Origin: a virus
Reading direction: 5' to 3' (one strand)
Virus record (IMG/VR): IMGVR_UViG_3300005466_000023
Location: 1-33,651 of that record
Length of the DNA stretch: 33,651 nt
Shown here: positions 6,944 to 16,283 of the stretch, piece after piece
How positions within the stretch are numbered: position 1 is the stretch's first letter
Layout: each line of letters starts with the position of its first letter
The notes under the pieces: model-generated
What the model was told of the DNA's origin: nothing
Seen by the model: only the letters and a program-made list of their open reading frames with translations
The model's database searches: none
Translations under genes and position numbers: made by a program

Positions 6944-8760
6944 TCACTTTTTCCCTGTGATGTCGCTGTTCCATGTGCTGAAACCAGCTTGGCTATTATA
7001 TCAGCAATGGCGTCTTTACGTTTTTCAAGGTCTTTGATTTGACCTATCTTCCGGAAACCTTTGTCCCAGTCCGGGCTGTGAATGAATCTTAATGCAGCAA
7101 TGTTCCTTTTGGAACCAGTCATTTCATTCCACATATCAACAATCTTGCTGGCCCAGTTTCTGCTCTGATTTAAACCAGTCTCTTCTCTGAACGCTTTGTT
7201 CTTTGGCTTCTCAATATCAATGAGATTCTTCCACGCCAAACGCATGTCTTTCAGTTTGTCCTGAGCCTCTGGAACATTCTTGAGACTATCATGCAGTTTG
7301 TTGAACTCGTCTTCATTTTTGAGAACAGTGTTAAAAAATGTACTTCCTTTGAGCTCTTTTTTGCGCATCATCTTCTGGATGTTGCTTCGTATAATGGACT
7401 TCTGGGCCTCCTGACGCGCCTGAGCATATTCAGGAACCATTTCGTCCATTCGGGAAACCAAATCCTTTCTGGCAGCTTTAAACTCGTCAGCCCGGTCTGA
7501 TTCTCCGGCTTTCAGGGCAGAACCCTCCATATCGCTGAGTGCCCGCTTCACCTGATTCAGATAGGCATAGTTCCGCTGGGGAATGCCTTTTAGCTTCCTT
7601 TGATAGGCAGGATCGGACTCCACCCTTTCAAAGGCAGCATTAACTACAGGGTCCTCTCTAAATTCTGCAATCTCTTTGGGCTGCACATTCCACTTGTACG
7701 CTTGTTCATACAGGTCAGTGATCTTTTGCTTGGACGCAGCAGCGGCTTCAGGAGTCGACTTGTCATGGATCGTGTCCAGAAGATCAGATATCGCCTCATT
7801 CTGCTTAACAACCCTTCCCTGACCGATTCTGGTCTTCTCTGCAGCTGCTTCTCCTGTGCGACCATACCTTCCTTCGATCCCACCAACAAACGGGTTTCCA
7901 CTGGCTTCAGCAGGCGTAATGGGAGTCCCAAGGCGATTCCCGGCCTGCAATGCAGGGGAGACTTCCTCTGGATTAAGATGTTCTAGGGTTTCAAGACCTG
8001 CAGGGCCACCACGAAGGCCCAGTGATTTCAGGGCATTAGGGGCCACAATACCGAGTCCAGCACCATAACTGGCTGCCTGATAGGGATGTTTTAAGTCTCC
8101 CAGCTCATTGGCTACCAGCCCACCACCCGCTCCGGCCCCGGCACGCACAAGAGCATTCAAAATCGGATTTCGGACGCGCAACAACTGAGACAGGACATTT
8201 GTTCCAGCTCCCCATTCTGCACCCGTCTGAGCTCCTTCCCCCTGTCCTTCTTTGTCTGAAAGAATGGCGCCTGAAGCGGCTCCCTCACCCGTTCCCTTCA
8301 GTAACTTTGCCAAGGCATTGAGAAATGGGCGATGTTCCAGACCTTTGACAGACGCTTTCAGAGCGTTTCCAATCTGAGGGATTTTGCTGGCAGCCTTCAG
8401 TCCTCCAGCGAACAACTTGCCCGGGATTAAATAACTGCCTATGTCTGCACCCAGTTCACCGTATCGAGCGCCTTGTGAGTCGCCAGCCCAGTGCTGTTTT
8501 GGAATATTTACGCCCGGGATAAGATTTGCCATGCCAATGCCAACATTTTCAGCACCCTGAGCAAAACCTTTCAAAGACTCAGAAGGGTCTCCAATGTCTC
8601 CAAACAATGGGGAAGGGATATATTCATTTTTTGGCTTCTTTTCTTCTTCATCGTCTGGTTGTCCGGCTGTGAGTCCATAGGATTTGAAGTCCGGTTTCTC
8701 AGAAACAGACTTCCTCTTCACAGGCGTCAAACCATAGGATGAGAAATCAGGATCAGCCAT
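6940..8760 (-). CDS. DNA ejection protein (P22 gp16/gp20-like position)
   Basis: 606 residues, near the length I recall for P22 gp16. The N-terminus has a duplicated motif, DFSSYGLTPVK at 5-15 and DFKSYGLTAGQ at 24-34. Residues 90-250 are Gly/Ala-rich and amphipathic (GAGAGGGLVANELG), which would suit membrane insertion during ejection. From about residue 300 it is charged and helical. Order and composition match ejected internal proteins of P22-like phages. The start overlaps the preceding stop as TAATG. The assignment rests on position and composition rather than a catalytic motif. Confidence 0.65.
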   Translation of the reverse strand: MADPDFSSYGLTPVKRKSVSEKPDFKSYGLTAGQPDDEEEKKPKNEYIPSPLFGDIGDPSESLKGFAQGAENVGIGMANLIPGVNIPKQHWAGDSQGARYGELGADIGSYLIPGKLFAGGLKAASKIPQIGNALKASVKGLEHRPFLNALAKLLKGTGEGAASGAILSDKEGQGEGAQTGAEWGAGTNVLSQLLRVRNPILNALVRAGAGAGGGLVANELGDLKHPYQAASYGAGLGIVAPNALKSLGLRGGPAGLETLEHLNPEEVSPALQAGNRLGTPITPAEASGNPFVGGIEGRYGRTGEAAAEKTRIGQGRVVKQNEAISDLLDTIHDKSTPEAAAASKQKITDLYEQAYKWNVQPKEIAEFREDPVVNAAFERVESDPAYQRKLKGIPQRNYAYLNQVKRALSDMEGSALKAGESDRADEFKAARKDLVSRMDEMVPEYAQARQEAQKSIIRSNIQKMMRKKELKGSTFFNTVLKNEDEFNKLHDSLKNVPEAQDKLKDMRLAWKNLIDIEKPKNKAFREETGLNQSRNWASKIVDMWNEMTGSKRNIAALRFIHSPDWDKGFRKIGQIKDLEKRKDAIADIIAKLVSAHGTATSQGKSE

Positions 8761-9953
8761 TACATCTTCCTCCGACTATATCCTTTGTGATCCTTGAGGA
8801 ATTTGGACGTTTGACTATCGTCTCCATGAGCAACGACATTTCCCTCTGAATCAACAATACCGTACTTCTCAGACGGCATTTGAATATAATCCCCATTGCG
8901 CTGTGGAACACCTGCCAGTTTTCTCCGAACGCCGGGATGAAGGGGCTCTGCAGAATCCAGTACGCCTTGCGTCACATTATCCAAATACTTCATGGAATTG
9001 TTGAAAACTTTTAATGCAGTCTTTGGCGCGACATCGAGCTGTTGGAGAGGAATGACGAGATTATTCGCCTCTCTCTGAGCTTCTGCGCTCTGACCCATGT
9101 TTTCGACGAATCTCACGCCATTAGCAATTAACGGAATCAGAGAATCTCTGGCGCTGATGAAGTTTGCATATTCTTCAGGTTGATCCTGTTTAAATTTATC
9201 CAACCATCCTTTTCCACGACCATAAGTTCCGCTGTATTTTGCAGCATCACTTAATACTTTCTGAATCTGAGGTTGTAACAGGTGCATTGTTTTTTCAAAA
9301 GCAATCGCGCTGTCCGCACGTGCTTTCAGCTGGCCTCCTGCCATGTGGTTATTAGCCAACAGTTGGGCAGAATATAACTGCCTTTTCTCCGGCTTAACTT
9401 TGGGTGATACAGGAATATCCTGTTCAACATTTTGTGAAGGTGCCTGTTGTTCAGGGGGGCTGCCAAAATCTTGATCCTGATTTCCCATTTCAGGAGGCTG
9501 TTGCATCGGATTTGAATTGCCCTGTTCTCCTCCACCGGACCCCATATTCAATAAACTGTTTGGATTATTCTGTCCGGATTGTCCTCCTCCCAGACCAAAC
9601 TGAGACAATAGTTCTGGGGTCAATATATTGCCACCGCTTGACGAATTATTACCCTGACGATACTGCTCCAGCATGTTCATATAATTTTTACGATTCTCTG
9701 GATCAGACAAATATATCTGACGTTCAGCCACTGGAAGCTGAGATATTCCACGAAGAAATGTTGCAATTCCTCCCTGTTTTCCACCATAAGCCAAAGCATT
9801 TTGCGCTTTAATAGCTTTATCCAAAGGAACAAATTTATTTGCAATGTTTCTGGCCTCAACCATTGCATTAACATTTTCTGTATCAGCAGACTGCCTAATC
9901 TTGTAAGGCAGTGATGTCTTCAGAATGTCTTCTAACGGATTTTCAAATGACAT
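8760..9953 (-). CDS. internal / DNA ejection protein
   Basis: 397 residues; AAGGGA lies 6 bases before the ATG. The N-terminal 100 residues are helical. Residues 100-180 are a disordered Gln/Gly/Asn/Pro-rich stretch (GGGQSGQNNPNS), and the C-terminal 200 residues are helical with a short beta end (YGIVDSEGNVVAHGDD). It lies between two other ejection-type genes, where P22 has its gp7/gp20/gp16 set, so it is probably packaged inside the head and injected. No enzyme motif is visible. Confidence 0.6.
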   Translation of the reverse strand: MSFENPLEDILKTSLPYKIRQSADTENVNAMVEARNIANKFVPLDKAIKAQNALAYGGKQGGIATFLRGISQLPVAERQIYLSDPENRKNYMNMLEQYRQGNNSSSGGNILTPELLSQFGLGGGQSGQNNPNSLLNMGSGGGEQGNSNPMQQPPEMGNQDQDFGSPPEQQAPSQNVEQDIPVSPKVKPEKRQLYSAQLLANNHMAGGQLKARADSAIAFEKTMHLLQPQIQKVLSDAAKYSGTYGRGKGWLDKFKQDQPEEYANFISARDSLIPLIANGVRFVENMGQSAEAQREANNLVIPLQQLDVAPKTALKVFNNSMKYLDNVTQGVLDSAEPLHPGVRRKLAGVPQRNGDYIQMPSEKYGIVDSEGNVVAHGDDSQTSKFLKDHKGYSRRKM

Positions 9954-9962
9954 GGCAATCCC

Positions 9963-10532
9963 TTATCCATTCATTATGGCGTTTTGAGCGTAAGCCGGCA
10001 TTCCTGCGCCACCACCGCCACCTTTCCAGGTTTTCAGAAATTCTGTGAATGCCTGCATCATTTCATTTTTGTCACTGTTTTGACCAAGAGTCTGACCATA
10101 TGAAGCATCAGCTGCGTGTTTTCCCTGTCTTTCAGTGAGGCCAGTAAATCTGTCCAAATAATCCTTATTGATTCCCAGAACGTTCTGAAGCCATTGGTTC
10201 TGATCTTCACTTGCAATTTTTCCTGCATTTTGTTGAATCTGCTGGGTCAGAGGTGTTGATCCAGATAATCCACTGGCAGAAGCAGCATTCACTGCGGCAT
10301 TAGTTGATTGATGAGTCAGATTCTTTGCCCAATCAGACTGATTATAATCACCCAAAAGTTTATTAATAAAACCTGATGGATCTTTTTCTCCACTAATCGC
10401 ATCAATGTTTTTATCGTAATAATTTTTATATTCCCTGCCGGCATTTCTTGAAGGGTCTCCAGAATTACCGAATAGTCCCTGCAATAAATGAGGGGCAGCC
10501 TGTATGAGTGCGGCAATGATTGCGGGATTCAT
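9963..10532 (-). CDS. small internal / DNA transfer protein (P22 gp7-like position)
   Basis: 189 residues; AAGGA lies about 9 bases before the ATG. A short hydrophobic start (NPAIIAALIQAAPHLLQGLFG) is followed by helical Asn/Gln/Ser-rich sequence and a Gly5 linker near the end. Small Ala/Gln-rich proteins with such an N-terminus are typical first members of ejection-protein sets. Gene order supports this assignment better than sequence does. Confidence 0.55.
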   Translation of the reverse strand: MNPAIIAALIQAAPHLLQGLFGNSGDPSRNAGREYKNYYDKNIDAISGEKDPSGFINKLLGDYNQSDWAKNLTHQSTNAAVNAASASGLSGSTPLTQQIQQNAGKIASEDQNQWLQNVLGINKDYLDRFTGLTERQGKHAADASYGQTLGQNSDKNEMMQAFTEFLKTWKGGGGGAGMPAYAQNAIMNG

Positions 10533-10548
10533 GGTCCATATCCTTATG

Positions 10549-10812
10549 TTAGAACGACACCCAGGCTCCTGCCTTAAAATACTGTGCCGTATCTAGGGTT
10601 GTATTATATATCATCTGTCCATTTCGGACGTCCTGCAAATCATCCCGTTCTGCTGTAGTAAGCGGAGGAAGAAGAAAGCCGCCTTGAGTCAGATAATCTG
10701 TTAGGTTCTGAATCAAAAACGAAAAAGCACCCACCCAAACTTCAGTCAATAATCCTGAATTTCCCTTTGTTATGGGATCATAAACTGGCAATTGGTCCAG
10801 ACTGTTGGCCAT
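10549..10812 (-). CDS. small tail protein next to the gp10-like hub
   Basis: 87 residues; CGGAG, which lies inside the end of the hub gene, serves as ribosome site. The C-terminal half (LTTAERDDLQDVRNGQMIYN, QYFKAGAWVSF) is a motif shared with the ends of many tail fibre and appendage proteins. P22 has its needle gene gp26 at this position, but at 87 residues without a long heptad repeat this is not a gp26 homologue by eye. Confidence 0.6.
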   Translation of the reverse strand: MANSLDQLPVYDPITKGNSGLLTEVWVGAFSFLIQNLTDYLTQGGFLLPPLTTAERDDLQDVRNGQMIYNTTLDTAQYFKAGAWVSF

Positions 10813-10815
10813 TTT

Positions 10816-12684
10816 TTACTCCGGGAGAATTTCAATTGCCCAAGAAGCACCCAAACAAACAAACGGAGCATCATGGAAATATTCAAATTTAGCCACGAAT
10901 GCCTGACCTCGTTTCGTAGTCCCCAGTTTTCTCCACAAAGTCCTGAATGTGCGCTGTCCTACATTTCCCATAGGAGCCTTGACGCTGTAACCATATGTTT
11001 GACCCCCATCCTTAGAGATAGACAGAAATACAAACGATTTCTCAGGTGTAAATGTGTCGGCATCCTGTTCAAGAATTATATCTGTTCCAGACTCGGTAGT
11101 CAGAGTAAATCCAAGCTCAGACAGAAGATCAATGTCTTCATGTCTTTCAACGAGGACGTCTAAATGTCCCTGCAGCAAATCTATTTGAAGCCTATCAATC
11201 CTTATACGCTGATATCCGGGAGGAACAACCGCCTTTGTTATTCTCATTCTCCGTATGGCTTCGCCATCATTTGTATATACGTTTTTGTCCAGAATATATC
11301 TTATGGGAGACGCATAATTACCCACATAATTCACGCCATTCAGATAACAACTGGTCTGAGCCGGATGACGGTCACCATTCAGAATTTCTTCTTCATGCCA
11401 TAAATTCCCACCGGGAGCCTGTGGATTGCTGAGTGAGACGTTGTACACGTAGGTGTGATTGGCTAGCGTAAAGTTCATGCGATAAAAAATGATATTGCTT
11501 TCTTGAACCATGAACCCTGAGCAATCTGCAATCTGACCCTGTGCGGCATAGTCTGAGAGCTGGTTGTCCAGAGCCAGAGTGCTGATAGGGATAGGTTGTA
11601 CACCGGTGACTTTCATCACCGATCCAAGGCCCTTTCTGCTTTGAGCCAGAAATATCAATATGTCAAAGCTGGTATCGATACTCCCAATGCATGGAGTTCC
11701 GAACTCCATCAAAAGCGAATTGTTCCGTCGAAATGGCAGATTTGACCCGAGACCGGCATTTTCCCAGACCTCAGTGAAAAACTGGCTGAACAGAAACAGT
11801 CTTCGATGGAGAACCCGGCAGGCCACAATGGTTCCAGTATCGGACGTTATAGACCCCAGCTGAAGCTCTCCCAGACTGGTTATGGTATGGGTTCCTGTTC
11901 CGTCTCCAGTCAGGGTAATTTCTGTTCCAGCAATAGCGTTTGCATAGGTTGTCGCCAGTTCAATGTGGGTCGCGTCAATAAAAATGGCGTAATACGTGTC
12001 GGTATTGTTCAGCGGAGTAGGGAGAGCACCGCCTGAGTTTGACAGGGTTACTGGCACACCAGTTTGAAAATTCTGTGTTCCAGCAGGACCACTGATTGTG
12101 CTGGAGCCAATCGTCAGCTGATTGTTTGTTGCAAAAGCCGTTGTGAAATTATTAGCTGCAGGACCCCATACCAATCCCTGATTGAACATGGACAGCTGAA
12201 AAGTGTTCGTCTGACCATTGGCAACGATGAAAAATCCGTCCATGTAGTCACAGTCGATCGGCTGCGCAGGGAAGCTCGAGTCAGTGATCTGAGTGAACGT
12301 ATTGGCCATTGTGTCCCAAATATAACCATGCGTCCCATCGACAAAAAGAATGTGGAAAGTATTGGCCGCTACTCCCACATATCCACTCGTCCCGGTAATG
12401 GTCCCAAGTATGGCAACCACATTCGACGTTGAGATTCGGAAAACAGTATTTCCAATCACCGAATATTCATTGTTATTGAACACAAACTGGGCTCTAAATC
12501 CCCCAGTCACAGAACTAAAGTCTGATTCGGTGTCGGTCAATCCTGAGGTGTATATCAGTGATTTGGGTTTCTTTCCGAGGGGGTCAATATATTCGAACAG
12601 ATTCACAGAACGTTCGGCATCTATGCTGCTGAACCTCTGGTTGTTATAGCTTCCAACGATTTCATAATCTACCGTCTGCGTCAT
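10816..12684 (-). CDS. tail hub, P22 gp10-like packaged DNA stabilization protein
   Basis: 622 residues. The start DYEIVGSYNNQRFSSIDAER followed by SVNLFEYIDPLGKKPKSLIY is the typical opening of P22 gp10-type hubs (needed to close the DNA-filled head), as are the repeated beta blades GYVGVAANTFHILFVDGTHG, YIWDT and DYMDGFFIVANGQTNTF. Residues about 188-270 are a small beta module (GVPVTLSNSGG, DTYYAIFIDATHIELA) that also occurs in two other tail proteins here and may help explain why the protein is longer than P22 gp10 (about 470 residues from memory). The start shares a base with the gp4-like stop (TGATG). Confidence 0.8.
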   Translation of the reverse strand: MTQTVDYEIVGSYNNQRFSSIDAERSVNLFEYIDPLGKKPKSLIYTSGLTDTESDFSSVTGGFRAQFVFNNNEYSVIGNTVFRISTSNVVAILGTITGTSGYVGVAANTFHILFVDGTHGYIWDTMANTFTQITDSSFPAQPIDCDYMDGFFIVANGQTNTFQLSMFNQGLVWGPAANNFTTAFATNNQLTIGSSTISGPAGTQNFQTGVPVTLSNSGGALPTPLNNTDTYYAIFIDATHIELATTYANAIAGTEITLTGDGTGTHTITSLGELQLGSITSDTGTIVACRVLHRRLFLFSQFFTEVWENAGLGSNLPFRRNNSLLMEFGTPCIGSIDTSFDILIFLAQSRKGLGSVMKVTGVQPIPISTLALDNQLSDYAAQGQIADCSGFMVQESNIIFYRMNFTLANHTYVYNVSLSNPQAPGGNLWHEEEILNGDRHPAQTSCYLNGVNYVGNYASPIRYILDKNVYTNDGEAIRRMRITKAVVPPGYQRIRIDRLQIDLLQGHLDVLVERHEDIDLLSELGFTLTTESGTDIILEQDADTFTPEKSFVFLSISKDGGQTYGYSVKAPMGNVGQRTFRTLWRKLGTTKRGQAFVAKFEYFHDAPFVCLGASWAIEILPE

Positions 12685-13724
12685 CAGTAGCTCAAAATAT
12701 TAGGCCAATAAAACGGCTCAGGGGCTGTCAGGGTCACTGACGGACGAATGGTCAAGTCAGTCTCGTTCGCGTTCTTCAGGTTGTTGTAGTAGTCCTGATA
12801 CTCGTCCTCATTCTGCTGAGGCCAGTTTCCAGACGGGTAATAAGCCAGAAACTTCCGTGCGAGCGCGTACTTCAGGAACCCGTAATAGTAGGGTGGCAGT
12901 TCACCGAGCGTGTCCTGATTGCCCAGAGAGTTGATCATGCTTTTGACCTGTATGGAGAATGGATAAGGCTGGTCTGGCACGGGATATACCGTAATGAAGC
13001 TCTCAGTGGCCTGTTTGTTGAGGAATATGAAGCCAGGTCGAGACTGCAGATTGGTCTGTCGGACTACGTTCCAGTACGTGGCCTTATTGATAATCCTGAG
13101 AGGATAAACAAGCGACGTATCAGCCGCGTTGAGATTCCCCTGATAAGTGGTAATGACATTTACAGGGGTTCCATTCGTCAGGATATCAATCGGCGTACCG
13201 AACAGAGCCAGCTGCTCAGTGGCTGCCAGCTTCAGGGAAGTCCCGCTCACAAAGATGGTGTAATAGGTCGTATCAGTCACCAATGGAGAAGGTATGACGC
13301 CAGTCGTAGACAAAACTACCGGGGTTCCAGTGGGAAACGCTGCAGTATTGGATATCGTGAGCAGGTTGGAAGTGTTATCAGCCGTAAAATTGAATGATAC
13401 CGGGTTGGATTGTTGGTTGATCCCAGTCCCGGGTACCGTGTAATTGGCAAAGGTCAGATCAACCACCCTGTCAGCGGTGATATCCGTCCCCAGAATCATG
13501 TCTGAGATCGAATAAGTGTCTTTCCCCACAATGAAGGTATGGTCAAGGGTTGTCAGGAACGGAATATAGATGCTGTCAGACGAGAATTTATCCAGTAACT
13601 CGTTTAAAAGATCGAGCCCCGTCTGAAGCATAAAGGCGTCAGGAGTTTCCCCAACGCCCAGTTCACCGAGCAAAAATAAGGCATTAACGATGACCTGATT
13701 TGTCGTCCTGACAACCTGTGCCAT
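12684..13724 (-). CDS. tail accessory factor, P22 gp4-like
   Basis: 346 residues; GGAG lies 8 bases before the ATG. The opening (VIVNALFLLGELGVGETPDA, LDLLNELLDKFSSDSIYIPF) and the end (YGFLKYALARKFLAYY, PQQNEDEYQDYYNNL) match gp4-type head-to-tail joining proteins that bind below the portal. P22 gp4 has about 166 residues from memory; the extra length here includes a beta module at about 108-193 (GTPVVLSTTGVIPSP, TTYYTIFVSGTSLKLA), also found in the hub and the collar fibre. It is followed directly by the hub gene. Confidence 0.8.
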   Translation of the reverse strand: MAQVVRTTNQVIVNALFLLGELGVGETPDAFMLQTGLDLLNELLDKFSSDSIYIPFLTTLDHTFIVGKDTYSISDMILGTDITADRVVDLTFANYTVPGTGINQQSNPVSFNFTADNTSNLLTISNTAAFPTGTPVVLSTTGVIPSPLVTDTTYYTIFVSGTSLKLAATEQLALFGTPIDILTNGTPVNVITTYQGNLNAADTSLVYPLRIINKATYWNVVRQTNLQSRPGFIFLNKQATESFITVYPVPDQPYPFSIQVKSMINSLGNQDTLGELPPYYYGFLKYALARKFLAYYPSGNWPQQNEDEYQDYYNNLKNANETDLTIRPSVTLTAPEPFYWPNILSY

Positions 13725-13740
13725 ATCCTTGGCTCCATAT

Positions 13741-13795
13741 GTCGATTTTTTCCTATTTTATCGACACAGTTGCCCTGCGTGTCGATTGCATCGAC
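13741..13795. repeat. cluster of TCGAC inverted repeats
   Basis: In the gap upstream of the gp4-like gene, ATCGACAC (13760-13767) pairs with GTGTCGAT (13779-13786) around 11 bases. GTCGAT (13781-13786) and ATCGAC (13790-13795) form a second palindrome with 3 bases between. A third GTCGAT lies at 13741. This could be an mRNA hairpin or a protein-binding array. No T-run follows, so it is not a simple terminator. Confidence 0.6.
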
Positions 13796-14062
13796 CTATT
13801 TGAGCGGGAATGCCACCTTGTCCATGCCTTTGGTGACATCACGCGCCAGTTCCTGGGCATGTTCACCGTTGTTACACATATAGGCATTAAAATGCATGGA
13901 CTTCTCTTCCAGCATCGGGGCTTTGCCTGCGTGCTTGGCCTGCTGTGCCTGAACCTTCTTTACAAAGGCGTCCTTGGCGCTATGCTCCGCTTCCATTCTC
14001 TTCTGGCGGACATTCGCGATCGATGCTTCTTTGCCGGGGTTTCCGTCGTATCGGCTTCTCAT
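13796..14062 (-). CDS. small basic late protein, hypothetical
   Basis: 88 residues from the ATG at 14062 (MRSRYDGNPGKEASIANV), which has GAGGA about 8-9 bases upstream. The in-frame ATG at 14077 lacks a ribosome site. The protein is helical and basic with a MHFNAYMCNNGEHAQELARD segment. I know this style of protein from phages with similar tail genes, but not its function. Its first 83 bases overlap the end of the gene at 13980-14189 in another frame. Confidence 0.65.
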   Translation of the reverse strand: MRSRYDGNPGKEASIANVRQKRMEAEHSAKDAFVKKVQAQQAKHAGKAPMLEEKSMHFNAYMCNNGEHAQELARDVTKGMDKVAFPLK

Positions 14063-14189
14063 GGCATTGTTCCTCATTTATACAGTTTGGGTGTTTAAAC
14101 CATTCACCCGACGCCACCATTTTTTCCCTTTCATCGTCTTCCACAACTCGCATACCTTCGACTTTGTGGTAAACGCAACACAGTGACAT
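13980..14189 (-). CDS. small hypothetical protein
   Basis: 69 residues; AGGAG lies 7 bases before the ATG. The N-terminal half (CCVYHKVEGMRVVEDDEREK, VASGEWFKHP) has the V-V-x-x-D-E-x-E and A-x-GEWFxHP pattern of small phage proteins of unknown role. The C-terminal third, which overlaps the next gene by 83 bases, is low-complexity and may be constrained mainly by the other frame. It lies directly downstream of the coat gene. Confidence 0.6.
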   Translation of the reverse strand: MSLCCVYHKVEGMRVVEDDEREKMVASGEWFKHPNCINEEQCHEKPIRRKPRQRSIDRECPPEENGSGA

Positions 14190-14208
14190 CGGGTAACTCC
14201 TCTTTCCG

Positions 14209-15420
14209 TTATGACAACAGTTTCACTGCGTACTGTGGGTGCCATTTAAAGCCGCACAAAATGTCTATACGCATCAGGTTCTGGTAGCCAAGAATGTCGC
14301 CGGTCTGGGTCACAGCAAGTGACAGGCCGGTTTCAGGGTCAATGGCTACGCTGGAGTAGGGAACCTGCAACTTATAGAGAGGCGGACAAACGATATCGAG
14401 AGCACGCGACGGATAAGCGACGTTGCAGTTATAGCTTGGCACCATGCTCACAACAGCGTCATCTGGAATGGCATTGCTGACATTCTGGAGCGGGCTGGAA
14501 GTGCTACTGATGATGACTGGAGAAACGCTTACAGTCAGAGCACCACCACCACTGGAACTGGCGGCTGCAGTGACAACGAACTGCATATCCTGACCGGTTG
14601 ACTGGCGGGACAGAGGATTTACGCTGCTAACACCAGAAATCGAGATCAGGTCTCCAGGCAAAAAGTAGTTGGTGATGCTGATGGTTGCGCCATCCATCAC
14701 AAGAGTGCTGCCGGAAGAAACTGCTCCATTAATCAGAAGTGCATCGCTTGAATACAGGCGAGGACCGGCACCGGCAACATGGTTGACGATGTTCTGGGAC
14801 TGGAAGATGTCAAAGTATGACAAGTGACCAATCGCTGACTGGCGCACAATGTCTTCATTGAACACCGGTGTGAAGTTATTGAGCAATGCAGACTTCAGCG
14901 ATGAGCCATCCCGAACGGTCATGGCAAGGTAAGCATCGGAAGCGATGTTTACACCCTGCTCCAGCAGCTTGGCGCCGGCAAGGTCAACAGACTGAAATGA
15001 ATTGATCGGTGTCCCAGCGGTGCCTGAGAAGAAATACAGTTCCAGTTCGGCTGCCGCACAGATATCGCGTTCCATCTGGGTCACGATGTTCTGAATGGCT
15101 GGCTGAATAAACATGCGGGAAAAGTCTTCAATACGAAGGCTCAGGTCCTGCACGGTATAAGCAATCAGGGCATGGTATTGGTGAGCAACCACGATGTTTT
15201 CGACGGTTTCAATGATGTCCTGAGGAACGGCAGTCGAACCATCACCGACGATGAAGTTGTTCTGTCTGCGAACCTGCAGGGTGTCGCCGATCTTGTACCC
15301 GGATGACTGAAAGTCATCCTGATAAATTCGGGAACCGGTCATCACGAAAGGCGCGTTGTTGGCAAACATAGCCAGCGCGGTGTTACTTACAAGCTGCGTA
15401 TTGATAAATTGATTGGGCAT
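14209..15420 (-). CDS. major capsid (coat) protein, P22 gp5-like
   Basis: 403 residues from the ATG at 15420 (MPNQFINTQLVSNTALAM); a GGAGAG site fits this start better than the ATG at 15435. The N-arm, the GDTLQVRRQNNFIVGDGS strand and the IEDFSRMFIQPAIQNIVTQM spine-like helix are typical of the P22 coat family with its HK97 fold. The insertion-like region at about 225-330 is Ser/Gly-rich. The gene follows the scaffold gene, as in P22. The capsid would assemble on the scaffold and be filled through the portal. Confidence 0.85.
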   Translation of the reverse strand: MPNQFINTQLVSNTALAMFANNAPFVMTGSRIYQDDFQSSGYKIGDTLQVRRQNNFIVGDGSTAVPQDIIETVENIVVAHQYHALIAYTVQDLSLRIEDFSRMFIQPAIQNIVTQMERDICAAAELELYFFSGTAGTPINSFQSVDLAGAKLLEQGVNIASDAYLAMTVRDGSSLKSALLNNFTPVFNEDIVRQSAIGHLSYFDIFQSQNIVNHVAGAGPRLYSSDALLINGAVSSGSTLVMDGATISITNYFLPGDLISISGVSSVNPLSRQSTGQDMQFVVTAAASSSGGGALTVSVSPVIISSTSSPLQNVSNAIPDDAVVSMVPSYNCNVAYPSRALDIVCPPLYKLQVPYSSVAIDPETGLSLAVTQTGDILGYQNLMRIDILCGFKWHPQYAVKLLS

Positions 15421-15473
15421 TGCCAGGCTCTCCATTCCATTGGAGGGAGCTGGTCAGAAGCGTCTTGCTTCCG

Positions 15474-16283
15474 TTATTTCCAGGTCCCCGACTTCATGCG
15501 TTCCCTAATGCTTCCAATAGGGGTCTTTTCAGTGACAGCATGTGAGTGGGAGACTGGATTATTCTTGATCTGGCCTAATGGCCTGTTCGGTTGGGACGCT
15601 TTGTGATCCCCACCACTGATCAATGAATGTGACAGTTTCGCCAATTCACTTGCCTGATCTAATGGGTGGAGTTTTGAAATACGTTCGAGTTCAGCGCGAT
15701 TCTTGCCCAGTTTGTACAAGACTTCCCCGGCACTTCCGGAGCCATTTCGAGGCAGTGTCATTGCGTAATCGCGCATGTGAGACGTATATGGGGTGTCTTC
15801 TCCAAATACTGTCTCATGGAAGTCGTCGTATTTGTCATTCATTCCTTCAAGGTGTTTATTGAAGTTCTGATATGACTTCTGTAAATGCGACGCTTCTTGC
15901 GCATCACGAACTTTTCGCTCTTCCATTTCCCTCTGTCGGAGCGCAAAGCTGATTGCCTTCTGGATCGTCTCGTCAACACTGCCACCCTGTTCGGGCGCAC
16001 CGTTGGGATTCATCGACTGATCTTGCTGCTGCATTGATTGTCCCATCCTGGACTCGAGGTCGCCTATCCTTGCGTGCAGTTCACGGAGTTCCCTCTCGTG
16101 TGCTCTCTTTTGTGCCTTCAGCCGCTTTTGGACGGCCAATGACTCTTTAGAGTGCGATCCTTCACTGCCCTCTGCTTCCGCTTCCCCTGATTCGTGGGGC
16201 TGGTCGTCGGAAACACCAACGCTTTCCATCGCCTGATCAGCCAGTCCATCCTGAACTGGTCCCGATTCATCCTGAACTTCCAT
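15474..16283 (-). CDS. capsid scaffolding protein
   Basis: 269 residues from the ATG at 16283, chosen because GGAG lies 9 bases upstream; an ATG at 16298 is the alternative. It is highly charged and helical: an acidic N-terminus (DQPHESGEAEAEGSEGSHS), a long coiled-coil (LKAQKRAHERELRELHARIG) and a Gln/Met-rich linker. The C-terminus is basic (SIRERMKSGTWK), which in P22-type scaffolds is the coat-binding part. Its position between portal and coat, its size and its composition all fit. Confidence 0.8.
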   Translation of the reverse strand: MEVQDESGPVQDGLADQAMESVGVSDDQPHESGEAEAEGSEGSHSKESLAVQKRLKAQKRAHERELRELHARIGDLESRMGQSMQQQDQSMNPNGAPEQGGSVDETIQKAISFALRQREMEERKVRDAQEASHLQKSYQNFNKHLEGMNDKYDDFHETVFGEDTPYTSHMRDYAMTLPRNGSGSAGEVLYKLGKNRAELERISKLHPLDQASELAKLSHSLISGGDHKASQPNRPLGQIKNNPVSHSHAVTEKTPIGSIRERMKSGTWK

